The position numbers and the translations under genes were made by a program. Positions 35,256-46,500 of a stretch of 64,000 bases of DNA are shown here, piece after piece (positions within the stretch are counted from its first letter, which is position 1; the number at the start of each line of letters is the position of its first letter). The notes below the pieces were generated by a model. The model was not told the origin of the DNA. It saw only the letters and a program-made list of their open reading frames with translations, and did not search any database. The DNA comes from Dryas octopetala (taxonomy: Eukaryota > Streptophyta > Magnoliopsida > Rosales > Rosaceae): contig OY992833.1 of the NCBI GenBank assembly GCA_963921425.1, positions 23,856,698 to 23,920,697 of the forward strand, in the 5' to 3' direction.

Positions 35256-36927
35256 ATGGTGAACATCAGCAGCTGCAGTAATGCGGACGCAAAGACGTCG
35301 TCGCTGCTTCAGGACCTGGGCTTCGAGAAGGGTGGCTTCTTCGACCTCGGTCACCCTCTCCTCAACCGCATCGCTCAGAGCTTTCTCAAATCTGCTGGGG
35401 TACGTATGTATATTCCTAATTACTTACACTCTTAATTGTGTGTGTAAGCCTCTGCTGCTGCAATGCACAGATCGGAGCTATTCAGGCTGTCTCACGTGAG
35501 GCTTACTTCATAGCCACTGAAGGTACCATTTCTCCTCTCCCTAACGTTTTGTCCTCCAAATTCTTCAATTCCCTTGTCATATATTCACTTATTTCCTTCT
35601 ACTTTGAATTTCTAGCTCTGTGTGTACACATTTTCGTTAATTGTCTCATTCAATTGAAGATTTGCTAATCTTGTGCGCAACATGATGTTCTGTTTTTCGT
35701 TTTCGGGTTATATTCATCATATATAATTTGCTAATTAAAGAGGGAAATGTTGAAACGTATATGTGTACTGTTAATTGTTATAATTAAGCTGCAGGACTTG
35801 ATTCAAGTGGTGGTGGTGTGCCCCCAGAACTCTCTGGCAGTTCCAAAAGGCATCGCTTCCCAGACCTCAAAGGTTCCTACCTAACTACTACTCAACCAAC
35901 ACTGTCTTATATATATTGAATTGAATCCTCTCTCCTTGTTTTGTCACTCATTGGTTTTCAATCTAAGTCATATTGTTTAATTTTTAACATTAAAACTCAA
36001 AAATAAACAACCCTTGATTTATAATAGATGAGTTAGATTACAAGTCAAGGATCTACAAGAAAAGGATCGAGAAGATGATTAGCTGTATTGTATTGTCTTT
36101 ACTCCGTTATTTGCATTAATTATGCCTCAAGTGGGTGTTCATGTGCTTTGCAGGCGAAAACAATGGAAAATCTCTCGAAGCCATGGTGAGTTTAAAACTA
36201 ATTCCAATCAGTCAAGCATTGATTTCCAATTATGAAGACTTAGTCATAGTGCTCCTCTAGAATAGGCACTCTATAGTTCCAAATTTAATCATTTGGAACG
36301 TACTCGAATTACTGACCCACATCAGTATGTTGATGGAGCTTCCTGGCTTGTGTGTCAGTGAGTTATAACTTCTCACAATGTTTTTCAGGTGAAACAAACG
36401 GGAAAGGAATCTTTACAATGGGGTAAGTACATTATTTAGATGATCGAATTGCAAGAATAAAATGCATAAGTTTTACATAGTAGCTAAGTTAATGCTAGTT
36501 TTCCATTGAAATGAATTTCTGTAAGACTAACAACCTATAGATTTTCCAAGTCACAATTACTTGTCCACGTACAGTTTGAAAGGAAGGGAGCTCACACCTT
36601 GTTTTCATTGCAGGGCTGGCTGCAGGGGTGTATTCAGGTCTCACGTATGGACTGACGGAGGCTCGTGGAGCTCATGATTGGGTAATGCTTCTTTTCTATG
36701 ATGAATTAATGTTGCATTAGCCAGAAGACTAGAGCTACTACTTCCATGTTACTTAAAAGCTATTGTTGCTTGGTTTGGTGCAGAAAAACAGTGCAGTTGC
36801 AGGAGCAATTACAGGTGTGGCCTTGGCACTCACAACGGAGGGTTCGAATCATGAGCAGATTGTGCAATGCGCCATCACTGGAGCTGCCATATCAACTGCT
36901 GCAAACCTTCTTTCGGGAATATTTTAG
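35256..36927 (+). CDS. OEP16-2: Outer envelope pore protein 16-2, chloroplastic (OEP16-S type)
   Basis: This is a channel of the plastid outer envelope in the Tim17/Tim22/PRAT-like family, associated with amino-acid transport. Exons are 35256-35399, 35471-35522, 35795-35872, 36154-36185, 36389-36422, 36614-36681 and 36784-36927, giving 183 aa and closing in frame. The four hydrophobic segments start near residues 42 (QSFLKSAGIGAIQAVSREAY), 113 (GLAAGVYSGLTYGLTEARG), 140 (AVAGAITGVALALT) and 165 (QCAITGAAISTAANLLSGIF). The extended loop between the first two segments (SGGGVPPELSGSSKRHRFPDL, in two small exons) distinguishes the OEP16-2 isoform from leaf OEP16-1. The N-terminus is acidic and has no cleavable transit peptide, as expected for the family. 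Confidence 0.93.
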
Positions 36928-37230
36928 GCTGCTGATTGGGTCATATATAGTCCCCCAGGAAGCTTTAATTCCTTGTTAATGAAGTCACATCTCTCTTGTT
37001 TAAACAACTTTTGGCTAGGAGTTTTATTTTAACATCACCATCAGGAACTTTTTGGTTAGAGATGTGATTTCCCATCTCTTTGTTTAAAGAGCTGGTGCTT
37101 TTGGATTGGTTTTGACATAATTATCAGGAATTTTGAGGGTGCTGCACCCTTTTTCTTCGTGGTTAATTACTTGAACATGCAGGATTAGTATCCAGGTGGT
37201 TGAAATTTTGGTAATTGAAGTTTATTATTG

Positions 37231-37896
37231 TTACTCACAAGGTTTGAAGAACATATTCAATAAAATTAATTTGACCATCTGTAGATCACCTTTTATATTA
37301 CAGTCCCAGTCAGCTGGGTCATAGCGAGGCAATGCAGGGTGAGTGTGCTGCAGGAATGTGATCAACACAAGGAAGCCATTGCTTATAAGCAATGACACCC
37401 CATAAAAACAGAGGAGCCAAGCCAACCCTTTTGCCATCACAAAACGATAAAGCACATAAACAGTGACCACAATCCCAGCATCTGAAATGCAAATTTGAAG
37501 CCTTTCACGGTCATAAAATATAGTGCTGTAAGGATCATAATTGCAGGCAAAACGGTCATAGACTGGGCCTGAAACATTGAATGCCAAGTACAAGGGCCAG
37601 CCAATAGTGAGTGTGACCAAAATATTGAGCACCCTGCCTGGTGGGTTGCTGAAGTACTTGTTGTACCATTCGTGTGCAATGACCCCTACAGCAGTTAATA
37701 TGCAGCCTTGGAAAATCCAGAAGGTGGGCATGCAATGTAGAAGAAGAGAATGAGCAAGCTTGAGAGTGATAGCTAGGAGGAGAGAGCGTTGGAAGCAATG
37801 TGGTGAAATGGCATGCTTGATTTGGCTGAGAGTGAATGGAGGTCTTGTGTGTGGCACTCTTTGGAACTCCTCTTCACACTTGGTTTCCATTACCAT
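37231..37896 (-). pseudogene. FAD2-like omega-6 oleate desaturase remnant lacking the histidine boxes
   Basis: This is one uninterrupted 221-codon frame, where FAD2 is about 383 aa. It starts like the family (RVPHTRPPFTLSQIKHAI). It then keeps FQGCILTAVGVIAHE and jumps directly to WYNKYFSNPPGRVL, missing about 65 residues that should hold His box 1 (HECGHH) and box 2 (HRRHH). The first hydrophobic region is also shortened. Good FAD2 sequence follows (GWPLYLAFNVSG, YDRFACNYDPY, DRERLQICISDAG, GFLVLITFLQHTHPALP). It then ends in an unrelated tail after YDPADWDC, so His box 3 (HVAHH) is also absent. FAD2 normally sits in the ER and desaturates oleoyl-PC using di-iron bound by those histidines, so this copy cannot be a desaturase. 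Absence of stops suggests recent loss or some retained use. There is no intron within the frame, as in real FAD2 coding exons. Confidence 0.85.
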
Positions 37897-38842
37897 ATTA
37901 ATAGATCGTTCCTACTGCCTATCTATTTATGCACATGCACTTTGCCACTTTGTCTTTGAAACTCTTGTATGTATTTGTCTTTTGGATTTTGATTTATATA
38001 GGTATTGAATTAAGAAGCTTTAATTTATCAATATCGAATCCCAGAGATCTAGCATGCACAAACCTTGTCAATTAATTTATTAATATCTTATTGCTAATAT
38101 TCTGTTATTAACAATAAAAATGATACAAAGAATATAAATGGTAATAATGCAGTATTAACATAATACAATAAATTAGAATATTGACATAGTCATGAAATGA
38201 TATGAGCACACCAACTCAAATCCCAGTGATCTAGCATGCACAGAATATCTTACTGCTAATATTATGTTAAAACAGTAAAAAACATAATGATAAATTGTTC
38301 CCAGTGAATCATGATGGCTTTAAAATGATAAATTGTTGTGGTCTGACCCTGATTTATCTTTTTGGTCGCACAAATATAGGCATAGGTTTTGGCCACTGCC
38401 TAATTTTTGTAACTCCTTCATGCATTTGCCTGTCATAACTGGCAAGAGATTAGTACAGTTTATTAAATTCTATATGGGTCTGTGTTAACTGTTACTACAT
38501 CATGCTTTATGGGCTAAGCTCTCAAGGTATTGATTATTGCTGGGTGGAATGCAGATTCTAGAAGAAAATTCAGCTGCAAGCACCTCTGACCCGGATTTTT
38601 CTGTTACAAAGGTCATGAAATCGTCAATCTACTATTTGAGTTTAAGTTCATTTCACTAAGCTCCTTCCCGCCCGATCGAGCAGCCTTTTAGATAGGATAG
38701 CGCAAGAAATGTTTAGAAAGTGAGGTTGTTTTAACAATTTTTGTACCACGTTTGTGTATCACATTTCTAATAAATATGAGACTAATTAACGGGTTTAACT
38801 TTTAAGTCGATTGTTTCTTAGTGTAATCAAAACCATAATGAC

Positions 38843-38947
38843 TTTTTTTTGTTTTTTTGAAATTACACAGGAGAGGGGGAGGGTTCGAACTTGGGTGTGT
38901 AGGAGAGGAGCTTTTGCCCTCGGCCAACTAGGCTAACTCTAATTCAC
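38843..38947 (-). mobile_element. tRNA-derived SINE, antisense, with target-site duplication
   Basis: The reverse complement begins with tRNA-like sequence containing an A-box-like CCTAGTTGGCCGAG and a B box AGTTCGAACCCTCC, and ends in an A-rich tail (seen here as a T-run at 38843). Flanking direct repeats AACCATAATGACT (38830-38842) and AACCATAATAACT (38948-38960) differ by one base and fit a 13-bp target-site duplication. Its box sequences differ from those of the SINE at 8061, suggesting another family. Confidence 0.7.
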
Positions 38948-39264
38948 AACCATAATAACTTGCTTACACAAATAATAAACAAGTCAAGAAGTGTCAATTA
39001 TAAATTATATGCTTTTGACACGATGACAACTAATATTATATAAAAGAAAAATATTAATTTTTCTTTGCTTTTCCATTTATTAACATATCTTTATAAAATT
39101 TGAGAGCTTTTCCTTTAGTCTTCCAAAATTGAATATTTATTTAAACAAATTACTTATAAACTCTGTTTTTAAAAGATTTTTAACTGAAAATCTAGCCAAA
39201 TAAAAAATTAAGTTATAGCTCAATATGTCCGTATACGCTGACGCGGAGCTGAAAAACTAAACTA

Positions 39265-39470
39265 CCGAACGCTCAGCAACTTACTGAGCGCTCGATTCAT
39301 GCATGCAATTGCATTTTTTTGCTTGCAAATGCATTTTTTTGCTTGCAGATGTAGGTTAGTTTGCAGATACATTTTTTTGCTTACAGATGTAGGTTAGCTT
39401 GCAGATGCGGGTTCCATTTGCAAGCGCCAAGCGCTCGGCATATACTTTGCCGAGTACTCGATAGACAGTT
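39265..39470. repeat. Short tandem repeats flanked by GAGCGCTCG / CGAGTACTCG motifs
   Basis: A unit of about 38 bp (containing TTTTTTTGCTTGCAGATGTA and GGTTAGTTTGCAG) is repeated about two and a half times. On either side lie partly palindromic stretches: CGCTCAGCAACTTACTGAGCG on the left (given in positions 39270-39290) and CTCGGCATATACTTTGCCGAG on the right (39435-39455). Each of these can form a hairpin. Origin unknown. It may be the end of a decayed element. Confidence 0.5.
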
Positions 39471-39881
39471 TAGGCTGCAACTTAATTTTTAAACCGGTTG
39501 GAGTTTGGGTTAAATTTCTTTTTAATTTTGAGTTTCTAATTAAAGCACCTTATTTATCTTTATTATTATTATAAAGTCAGGAGAATAGTTTGGTGTCACA
39601 GGCTTCACCAAAAATAGAATTGTCTAAATTCTTCTTCATTCCAAAACTACATTAAAAAAATCTATTAAATGAAGGTATAGTTGTAAAATGCAACCATTAA
39701 AATAAAATTTTAAAAACAAAAAACACTTCTTTAAAATGTGGAGAGAGTGATAAAAATTTGTTAAACAATAAAAAAAAGATTAAAAAAAAACACAATATAA
39801 ATGTCAATTTACACGCGTGCCAAGAGGCTAGTTTTATTAAAGGTAAGAGTGATGGGTTTTGTAACTTTGTTTATAGGAGGA

Positions 39882-40262
39882 GTGCTCTAAAGCTAACCAG
39901 TTAGTAAGTTAATACGAAGCTAACCATGTTTTTGGGCCCACCACATCACTAATTTCATAATCCGAACCATCAATTATTTAGGCCCTACTTCAAATATCAT
40001 CATTGCAAAAAATCAATTAAATCGAAAATTATGTAGTCATCTAATTGAGATCAAATAAATAGACGATCAATATTTTCAATAAAAGCATATAAATAGTTGT
40101 TATTATAATCAAATGGCTAAATGACTTCTAATTTTGGAGATTTGTTACATGAATTATCTTTGAAGTAGGGATTAAAAAATAAATGGTTCGGATTTTAAGA
40201 TTACATTGTGTAATGTGCCCAACATAATTGTTAACTTACTAATTAATTAATTTTAGATCATT
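39882..40262. mobile_element. Foldback MITE with long imperfect inverted repeats
   Basis: The left arm reads AACCAGTTAGTAAGTTAA, then AATCCGAACCATCAATTATT and GGCCCTACTTCAAATA. The right arm is its imperfect reverse complement (TATCTTTGAAGTAGGGATTA, AAATGGTTCGGATTTTAAGA, GTTAACTTACTAATTAATTA). The arms are about 100 bp each with a short AT-rich middle. No coding capacity. The borders are approximate. Confidence 0.6.
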
Positions 40263-40598
40263 TTTGTTGTTTATAGATAAGAATAAGATAATGTGTCGGG
40301 CCAAAAAAAAAAAGGAATAAGATAATGTGTATCTCAATTTCTCAAAAAAGCAAAAACATATTGTGGCTTTGGGGTTTTACTTTTTAGGCCTCGAAGTTTC
40401 TAGTTTATCGAAAATACCCTTAAAATTCTTCTTCCTTTTTTTTTTTGGCCAGGACCCTTAAAATTGTTGAGTAGCATCGAAGCATTAAGTGCCGCCAGAA
40501 AGGTCTGTATAAGGAGAGCAGAGGGAGAGAGAGCCCGCCATTCTCAAGCGAACAACCAAAACACAGAGAGCCCTCAAAACAAACTCAACCTTTCCAAA

Positions 40599-42682
40599 AT
40601 GAGTACCATGAAATTTTGCCGCGAATGGTCAGTAAACCTAAACCGTCGTCGTCGTCATCATTCGCATACACAACAACTGAATTTTTTTTAATCTTAATTT
40701 GATTTCGTGATTTTCAGCAACAACATTCTGTACCCAAAGGAGGACAAGGACCAGAAGATCCTTCTCTATGCGTGCCGCAACTGCGATCACCAGGTCGCTC
40801 ATTCTCTCTATTTCTCCTTGATTTTTCTCTAATAATATTTTGCGTGGTATGTTTTTCCAAGTCTGTAATTTTAGAGTGAAACCCACATGCCTACATGTAA
40901 TGTGGATTCAAAAATTTTCATTGTTCTTCTGCTTAGTGCTGTGGTTGCCCTAATGCATCATAATCTCACTTAGCTAATTAGGATTAACATAATTACTTGT
41001 CATAACCTGAGGAAAGCTTCAACTGAAGCTTTTAGGGATTTTTAATTTTTTCTTTTTGGGGATGGAAATGCCATAAAAATTCTGTCTTTTTTAGTACTGT
41101 GTCTCACTCTGATAACCTCCTTCTTGGAGGGTTTTCCATTAATTTTTCTTTATGGGTCATGCTAAAAGCTAATACCAGGAAAAAATATCTGATGATTTAT
41201 ACTCTTCGTCTCTGTTGATCCTATAAATATGTTTTTTTTTTTGGCTGAGATCTTATAAATATGTTTGTTGGCTTAATTTTAAGTTCAATAACCCCTTAAA
41301 AGACAACCCAGAAGATGCTCCAAGTCTCATATAAAGTCACCTTCTAGAATCTAGTTTCAGTCTTCCGGTTGTTCTGTGCTCTAACCACTTTTCTGTACTA
41401 TAGGGTTGTATCATTTCTGATAAAAGGTCTCTTCTTCACTGTTTTATATGCTTATTTATTAGATTTTATGTTTTTCTTTTTTTGCAGGAGGTTGCTGATA
41501 ACAATTGTGTCTATAGAAATGAGGTACATCACTCTGTTGGGGAACGCACTCAAATATTGCAGGATGTAGCTGCAGATCCAACTCTTCCTCGAACTAAAGC
41601 TGTACGCTGTGCTGAATGCAAGCATGGAGAAGCTGTCTTCTTTCAGGTTAAATACCCATCCTCTATGTGTTGTGGTGAATTTTATTGTTAGTTATCCCTT
41701 TTTCATTTGATTTTTAAGTTACATATCAAGAGAGAAGCTGTTTAAGCACATAACCTTAAATATTTTAATAAGACATAACATATACTAAGTCGCGGGATGA
41801 AACTTTTAATGCTTTTAGCCTTTATCATTTGACCTTTGGATTTTCATGACGACTTAGAATATAGTATGTACCTTATTACCTACTTTAGTAATGCATCAGG
41901 AAAGATGTTGAATAGATAGTATGTACTGTAAGAAGACATTTAATAATCCCATACTTGAGTAACATTTAAGAATATAGTTTGTACATTTTAACAATCAATC
42001 TTGTACCTCTTAGTTTAGCTACTTTAGTAATGCATCAGGGAAAAAGATTTCCGTTGATAAAGTTATTGTAACAGCACTTCGTATATCATTGCTTTTGCCT
42101 TTCATTTCAGGTATTGACTGAATATTTAGGAACTATCTATTAAAATGAGTTGAGCCAGGCGCCACCAGCCTAGGCTCTGCTCGAATTCATCCTTAGTTTT
42201 GTGTTTTTCTAGAGATATTGGTAGGGCCGCCTGGCATTGAAACATCTGCTGTCTGTTTTTGAGTAAATTGCCACAGTCGAAACATAGGGAAGTCTGATTC
42301 TTTTTTTTTTTTGTTTGTTTGTTTTTTTTGAGGTGTATGACTCCAGACCCTTGTTATGCTTGTATACGTCCATAAAGAGTTGATACGTCTATGTTATACA
42401 GTGATACCATTTTGAAAAGTCAGATTGAAGTCATGGGCAATAAACTGCACTTCATAGTTTGTTTACTAAATATAATTGCATTCCTTGAAGGGCCACACTG
42501 AAAAAGAACTACCAGCAATCTCTCAACCACCTTTTTCTGGTTCATGGTGGGTAATATTCTAGAAGTGCTTCTAATGATACAAGTTTCTTACATGTGTGCA
42601 GGCAACTGCTAGAGGAGAGGAGGGTATGACATTGTTCTTTGTTTGCTGCAACCCCAACTGTGGTTATAGGTGGAGAGACTGA
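40599..42682 (+). CDS. NRPB9: DNA-directed RNA polymerase II subunit RPB9
   Basis: RPB9 is a small zinc-binding subunit at the jaw of RNA polymerase II (in plants probably also Pol IV/V, through paralogues). It influences start-site choice, fidelity and elongation. Exons are 40599-40627, 40718-40793, 41488-41646 and 42602-42682, totalling 114 aa, the usual plant length. The N-terminal zinc ribbon has Cys7/Cys10 and Cys29/Cys32 (CREC, CRNC). The C-terminal ribbon has Cys76/Cys79 (CAEC) and Cys103/Cys108 ([12 protein letters not shown]). It ends in the invariant YRWRD. A second Met at position 4 is in frame, but the first has a fitting context and the full family length. The gene is convergent with the bromodomain gene. 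Confidence 0.96.
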
Positions 42683-43582
42683 AAATTATAAGCACCTTTT
42701 AATGTGCTCATATTTCATTCAATCGAAAACATGTATTGTTGTTCAGAAAGCAGAATGTGACATTGAGAACGAGATTCTGATATGGAGCTTTTAAAGACTT
42801 GTTGAGTTAATCTTAAATTCTTAGTATTAAAAAAATACGGGCACTGCTGCATGCACCCGCATTTGCGATATTCAACAATTTCTTTATTTTGCCACTAAAT
42901 GACCTGATTTCCCAAACCTTTGCTTTGAAAATGTAACATACAGTCTCAATCATGGTAGTAGCCCTTGGAGTATAGAGGAATGTTATTTGGAAGCAATGCC
43001 TACCCCATTCCCTAATGTGAAATTTTCAATTTGTACTTTTCCGTGGATACAAGTTATGCACTGAAATGAAAGACAATTTTGATCATAAGTAAGCTATAAT
43101 GCAACTATTGATGTCTTAGACCAATATACCTTGGCTCAGAATGTGCAATGAACATGGACAGTTCGACCCTGGCTAAGAATATCACAGAGAGCATGATCAA
43201 CAAAAGCAAATTAAGTTGGAAAATGGTGTTTCCAGTGGGGGGTCCATTAAACTTAACTAGAAACAAGACTATAAGGTTGACAATTCTCTTTTCCTTTGTT
43301 GTTATTAATGATAAATATCAAGTCTGTACAAGAATGAATTCTGTGGTGGAAAATTTACATCACCACCGGGAAATTGCCTCTCAGATCTCTATTTCCCTTC
43401 TAAAAGGAATACCCAAAGGATTAAACCCATTTCCAAAATTCAACCTATGGTGCAATGGAAAAACCCCTTAAGGTATAAAAGTAAAATATCTACAAAAATA
43501 AAAAATCAAAAAATAAAGAGAAGGGTAAAACCCAGATGGGCTGCTTCAACCTCATTAATGACTGAATTCTTCACTACAGAAG
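42683..43582. other. Convergent 3' region between RPB9 and the BRWD-like gene
   Basis: It contains the RPB9 3' UTR (to about 42850) and, on the other strand, the 3' UTR of the bromodomain gene. The 107-codon plus-strand frame at 43148-43471 has no recognisable domain. No gene is supported. Confidence 0.6.
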
Positions 43583-46500
43583 CTACAAAGACGATATTGT
43601 CTGTGTGAACCAGTCTGATAGGCATTTCAATTTTGCTAGAAGCTCTCTATCTGATGTGCGTTTCATTTTCCCCGAAGACTCTGCATTGCTTTCAACATAG
43701 GTTTCGGCATTTAACAACATGACATTAAAGTCATGCTTTAGTGCTTCCAAACTTCGATAGTAGTTGTTCTCTAACCTAGACCAGATCACTTCAAGAGATA
43801 TTGGAACTGAACACCTGAGATAATTCCATAAAACAAAACTACATTTCAAAATCCCTGATAGTACTTGAGAAAGCTATATTTTATTAGTAAGAGGGGAGTG
43901 CATGTGTCAGCATGCAAGCCATTGTTTATAAACTATATTAATGGGACTCCAAGGGAGCATAATGGGAGTAGAATAATAATAACGAAGATATACCAGTTTG
44001 TAAACTGTGGCTTCTGTTGAAGTTGCTTCAATTTTTGAACCCCAAAAGAATCCTGAATTGTACACAACAAAATTGAAAAAATCCTTGTAAATCTTCAGAT
44101 AATCTGCCACTTGCAGCCACTTGTCAATTTTTTTTTGAAGTATTATAATTAAAAAAGTTTTTTTGCCTAATACCTGGCGACTGCCGGCTGACTGCTCTAG
44201 TTTGTCAAAGGCAGAATGCAGCTTATTTTTGCTCTTATCATCAATGTGAGGCGGCTCCCACTTACTATCGACCTCAAAATGCTCCCAAAGCTCCCAAGGA
44301 CTATGTAGCTGTATGTCCCCAGTAGGCTTGTACTGAACAGTGTACATCTCCCATGGACTGTCTGGAAATTCAGAAGATTTGGCCTGTGTTTTAATAATCC
44401 GACCATACCACCAACGACCATCATCCTCACCCTCATTTTTCCACCAGACTTTGCACTTATCCCTCTTTCCCCAATTTTTGCCTATAGAATAGGCATAACG
44501 ACTTCTTTCAACAATGAAGTCAGGGAAACCAGTAACTTCAGGCAGAGTCATTTTGAAAGATTTACTATACACATCAGAAGAAGGATCCACAAATTGAAGC
44601 GTCAATTTACAGCAGCTATCCCCAGAGCCTGCAAATGAAGAATACTCCAGGTCTTGAACTTTGCAAAATTCCACAGCTCTTATTCTCCCCTTTATAAATG
44701 TCGTCCAAGGTGGGTTTTCTCTCAATCCACCAAGATCGAAGTACTCCTGATGCCCCTGAGGAACAAAAAAAAAAAAAAAAAGGTTGTCAAGGCAAGTGAA
44801 ATTATTGACCTTCATATTCCGAAACCAAAACCTAAATTGAGTGGTCCCGTACACACAACCCCAACACCAACCCCCCACCCAAAAAAAAAAACCAAGAAGC
44901 CATCAGCAAAAAATAGATAAACCTGTCTCAAATATACAACTTCATCCCCTAACTGGGGAATATATCGTGAGCCCTCCTCATGTGCTGACAACATTAACCA
45001 TGTTCCTTTCCTTGCTAATTGATGTGACTTCCTTTTCTCCACTGGATTCATGTCACGACCATAATAACTGCTTCTTCTGCTTCTAGTAGACCTGCATCCA
45101 ACTGTTGTCCTTGAACTTGATCCCCATTCTTCATTCGGAAGTTGAAACTTATCCATGGAACCGTTTTGGGGACTTCTAACTGTATTCCCTGGCTCATGTC
45201 CTTGGCCCAATTTGAGATCATGATCCACACTACTTGGATCACATGCAGATGCCTTCAACCCCATGGACCGTGTCCTACGAGCTCCATCAATTGAGTCATG
45301 ATGAAGGTTAGCTCTAGAAATGAGATTGTCGTTGCTTGCATTTGAAGTATATGAAGAGCCTTCTCCATTGCCACCACTGTCACCTTCCAAATTAATCCTA
45401 GCCCTTTGTGATTTCACCCTTCTATAAACAGCACTGAACATTTTGTTTCTATTTAAATGGGACTCCACTGATTCATGCATACCGGATATACCATTCTTAT
45501 CATATTGATTGTCTGATTCTCGTGAACCACCGTATCTGTGATCTGAAATAAATTTATGGGTTCCATCGTCCTCTGGCACAACTGGATCCTGTTTCATGCT
45601 TGAAAGGCTTTCATGTAATGTGTTGCATCTACCATTTTCCAAGTTCTCTACAACAGAGTTCAATTCCTGTTTGCAAGGACTTTCAGGATCCTTTGAAATC
45701 CTCCTCAAACTTAATTTCGTTGAGACAGGTGTGAGCTTTTCATTTTGTTCAAAAGAGAAAGCAGTCCCATCTTTACCAAGGTAAGAGGAAGTGCTTGCAT
45801 CCCAACGAGCCATGTGAACAGATTTAGGCGATTGATCATGATCCTTGTATTCACTAACACCTACATGCTCGTTAACATTGATTTCACCATTAACGCCCTC
45901 AGAGGCACTAACCCCAATGGTTTTCCCATTTGTTATAGCCACTCTATCCATCTTATCCCCATGCCTTTGGCTTTCTGAATGAGGGGACATCGTTCCAAAA
46001 TTATTTTCAGGTTTTGTGCAATCTTTTTCATTGTGACCACAGGTTCTGGAAAGTGCCTCCAATGACATGACTTCTCCTGATCTTAGACGCTTCGATGTTC
46101 GAGCTCTGGACCCTCCCCATCTAATTCTCCCAGTTTTAAAATTCTCAGTCCAATCTAAATGATTTCCAACTTTATGTAATTGCCCTTCCACTGCTCTTCT
46201 AAATACTCTGCATTTTTCATCACCAGGAGAGGACCTTGGATCCTGAGAGCATATATGATTCTCATTTGCTTCAGTGGCTTCCTGAGGAACTCTACATGAT
46301 TGATCGACCAAATCAGCTTGATTGTCACAATTATGTACCGTTCTTTCTGTAGCCACAAGCTTATTTGACTCTCGTTTTGGCAATTTAAACACCAATTTCC
46401 TCCTGTGCCCAGCATTTACCGGAATCTCCGGAAGCTCATGAGGTTTAACCATGTCCTCAGACACCACATCCAGTGAAACCTCTTTTCCTTTTGAATGCTT

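Larger units (their letters stand above)
37897..40598. other. Gene-free region between the FAD2-like remnant and RPB9
   Basis: AT-rich DNA with a SINE (38843-38947), a block of short tandem repeats beside inverted GAGCGCTCG-type motifs (39265-39470) and a long foldback element (39882-40262). The RPB9 leader lies in the last 100 bp. No coding region is recognised. Confidence 0.65.

Noticed and set aside
43148-43471. 107-codon plus-strand frame between RPB9 and the BRWD-like gene
   Set aside because: No domain or homology seen, AT-rich, and it lies in convergent 3' UTR territory.
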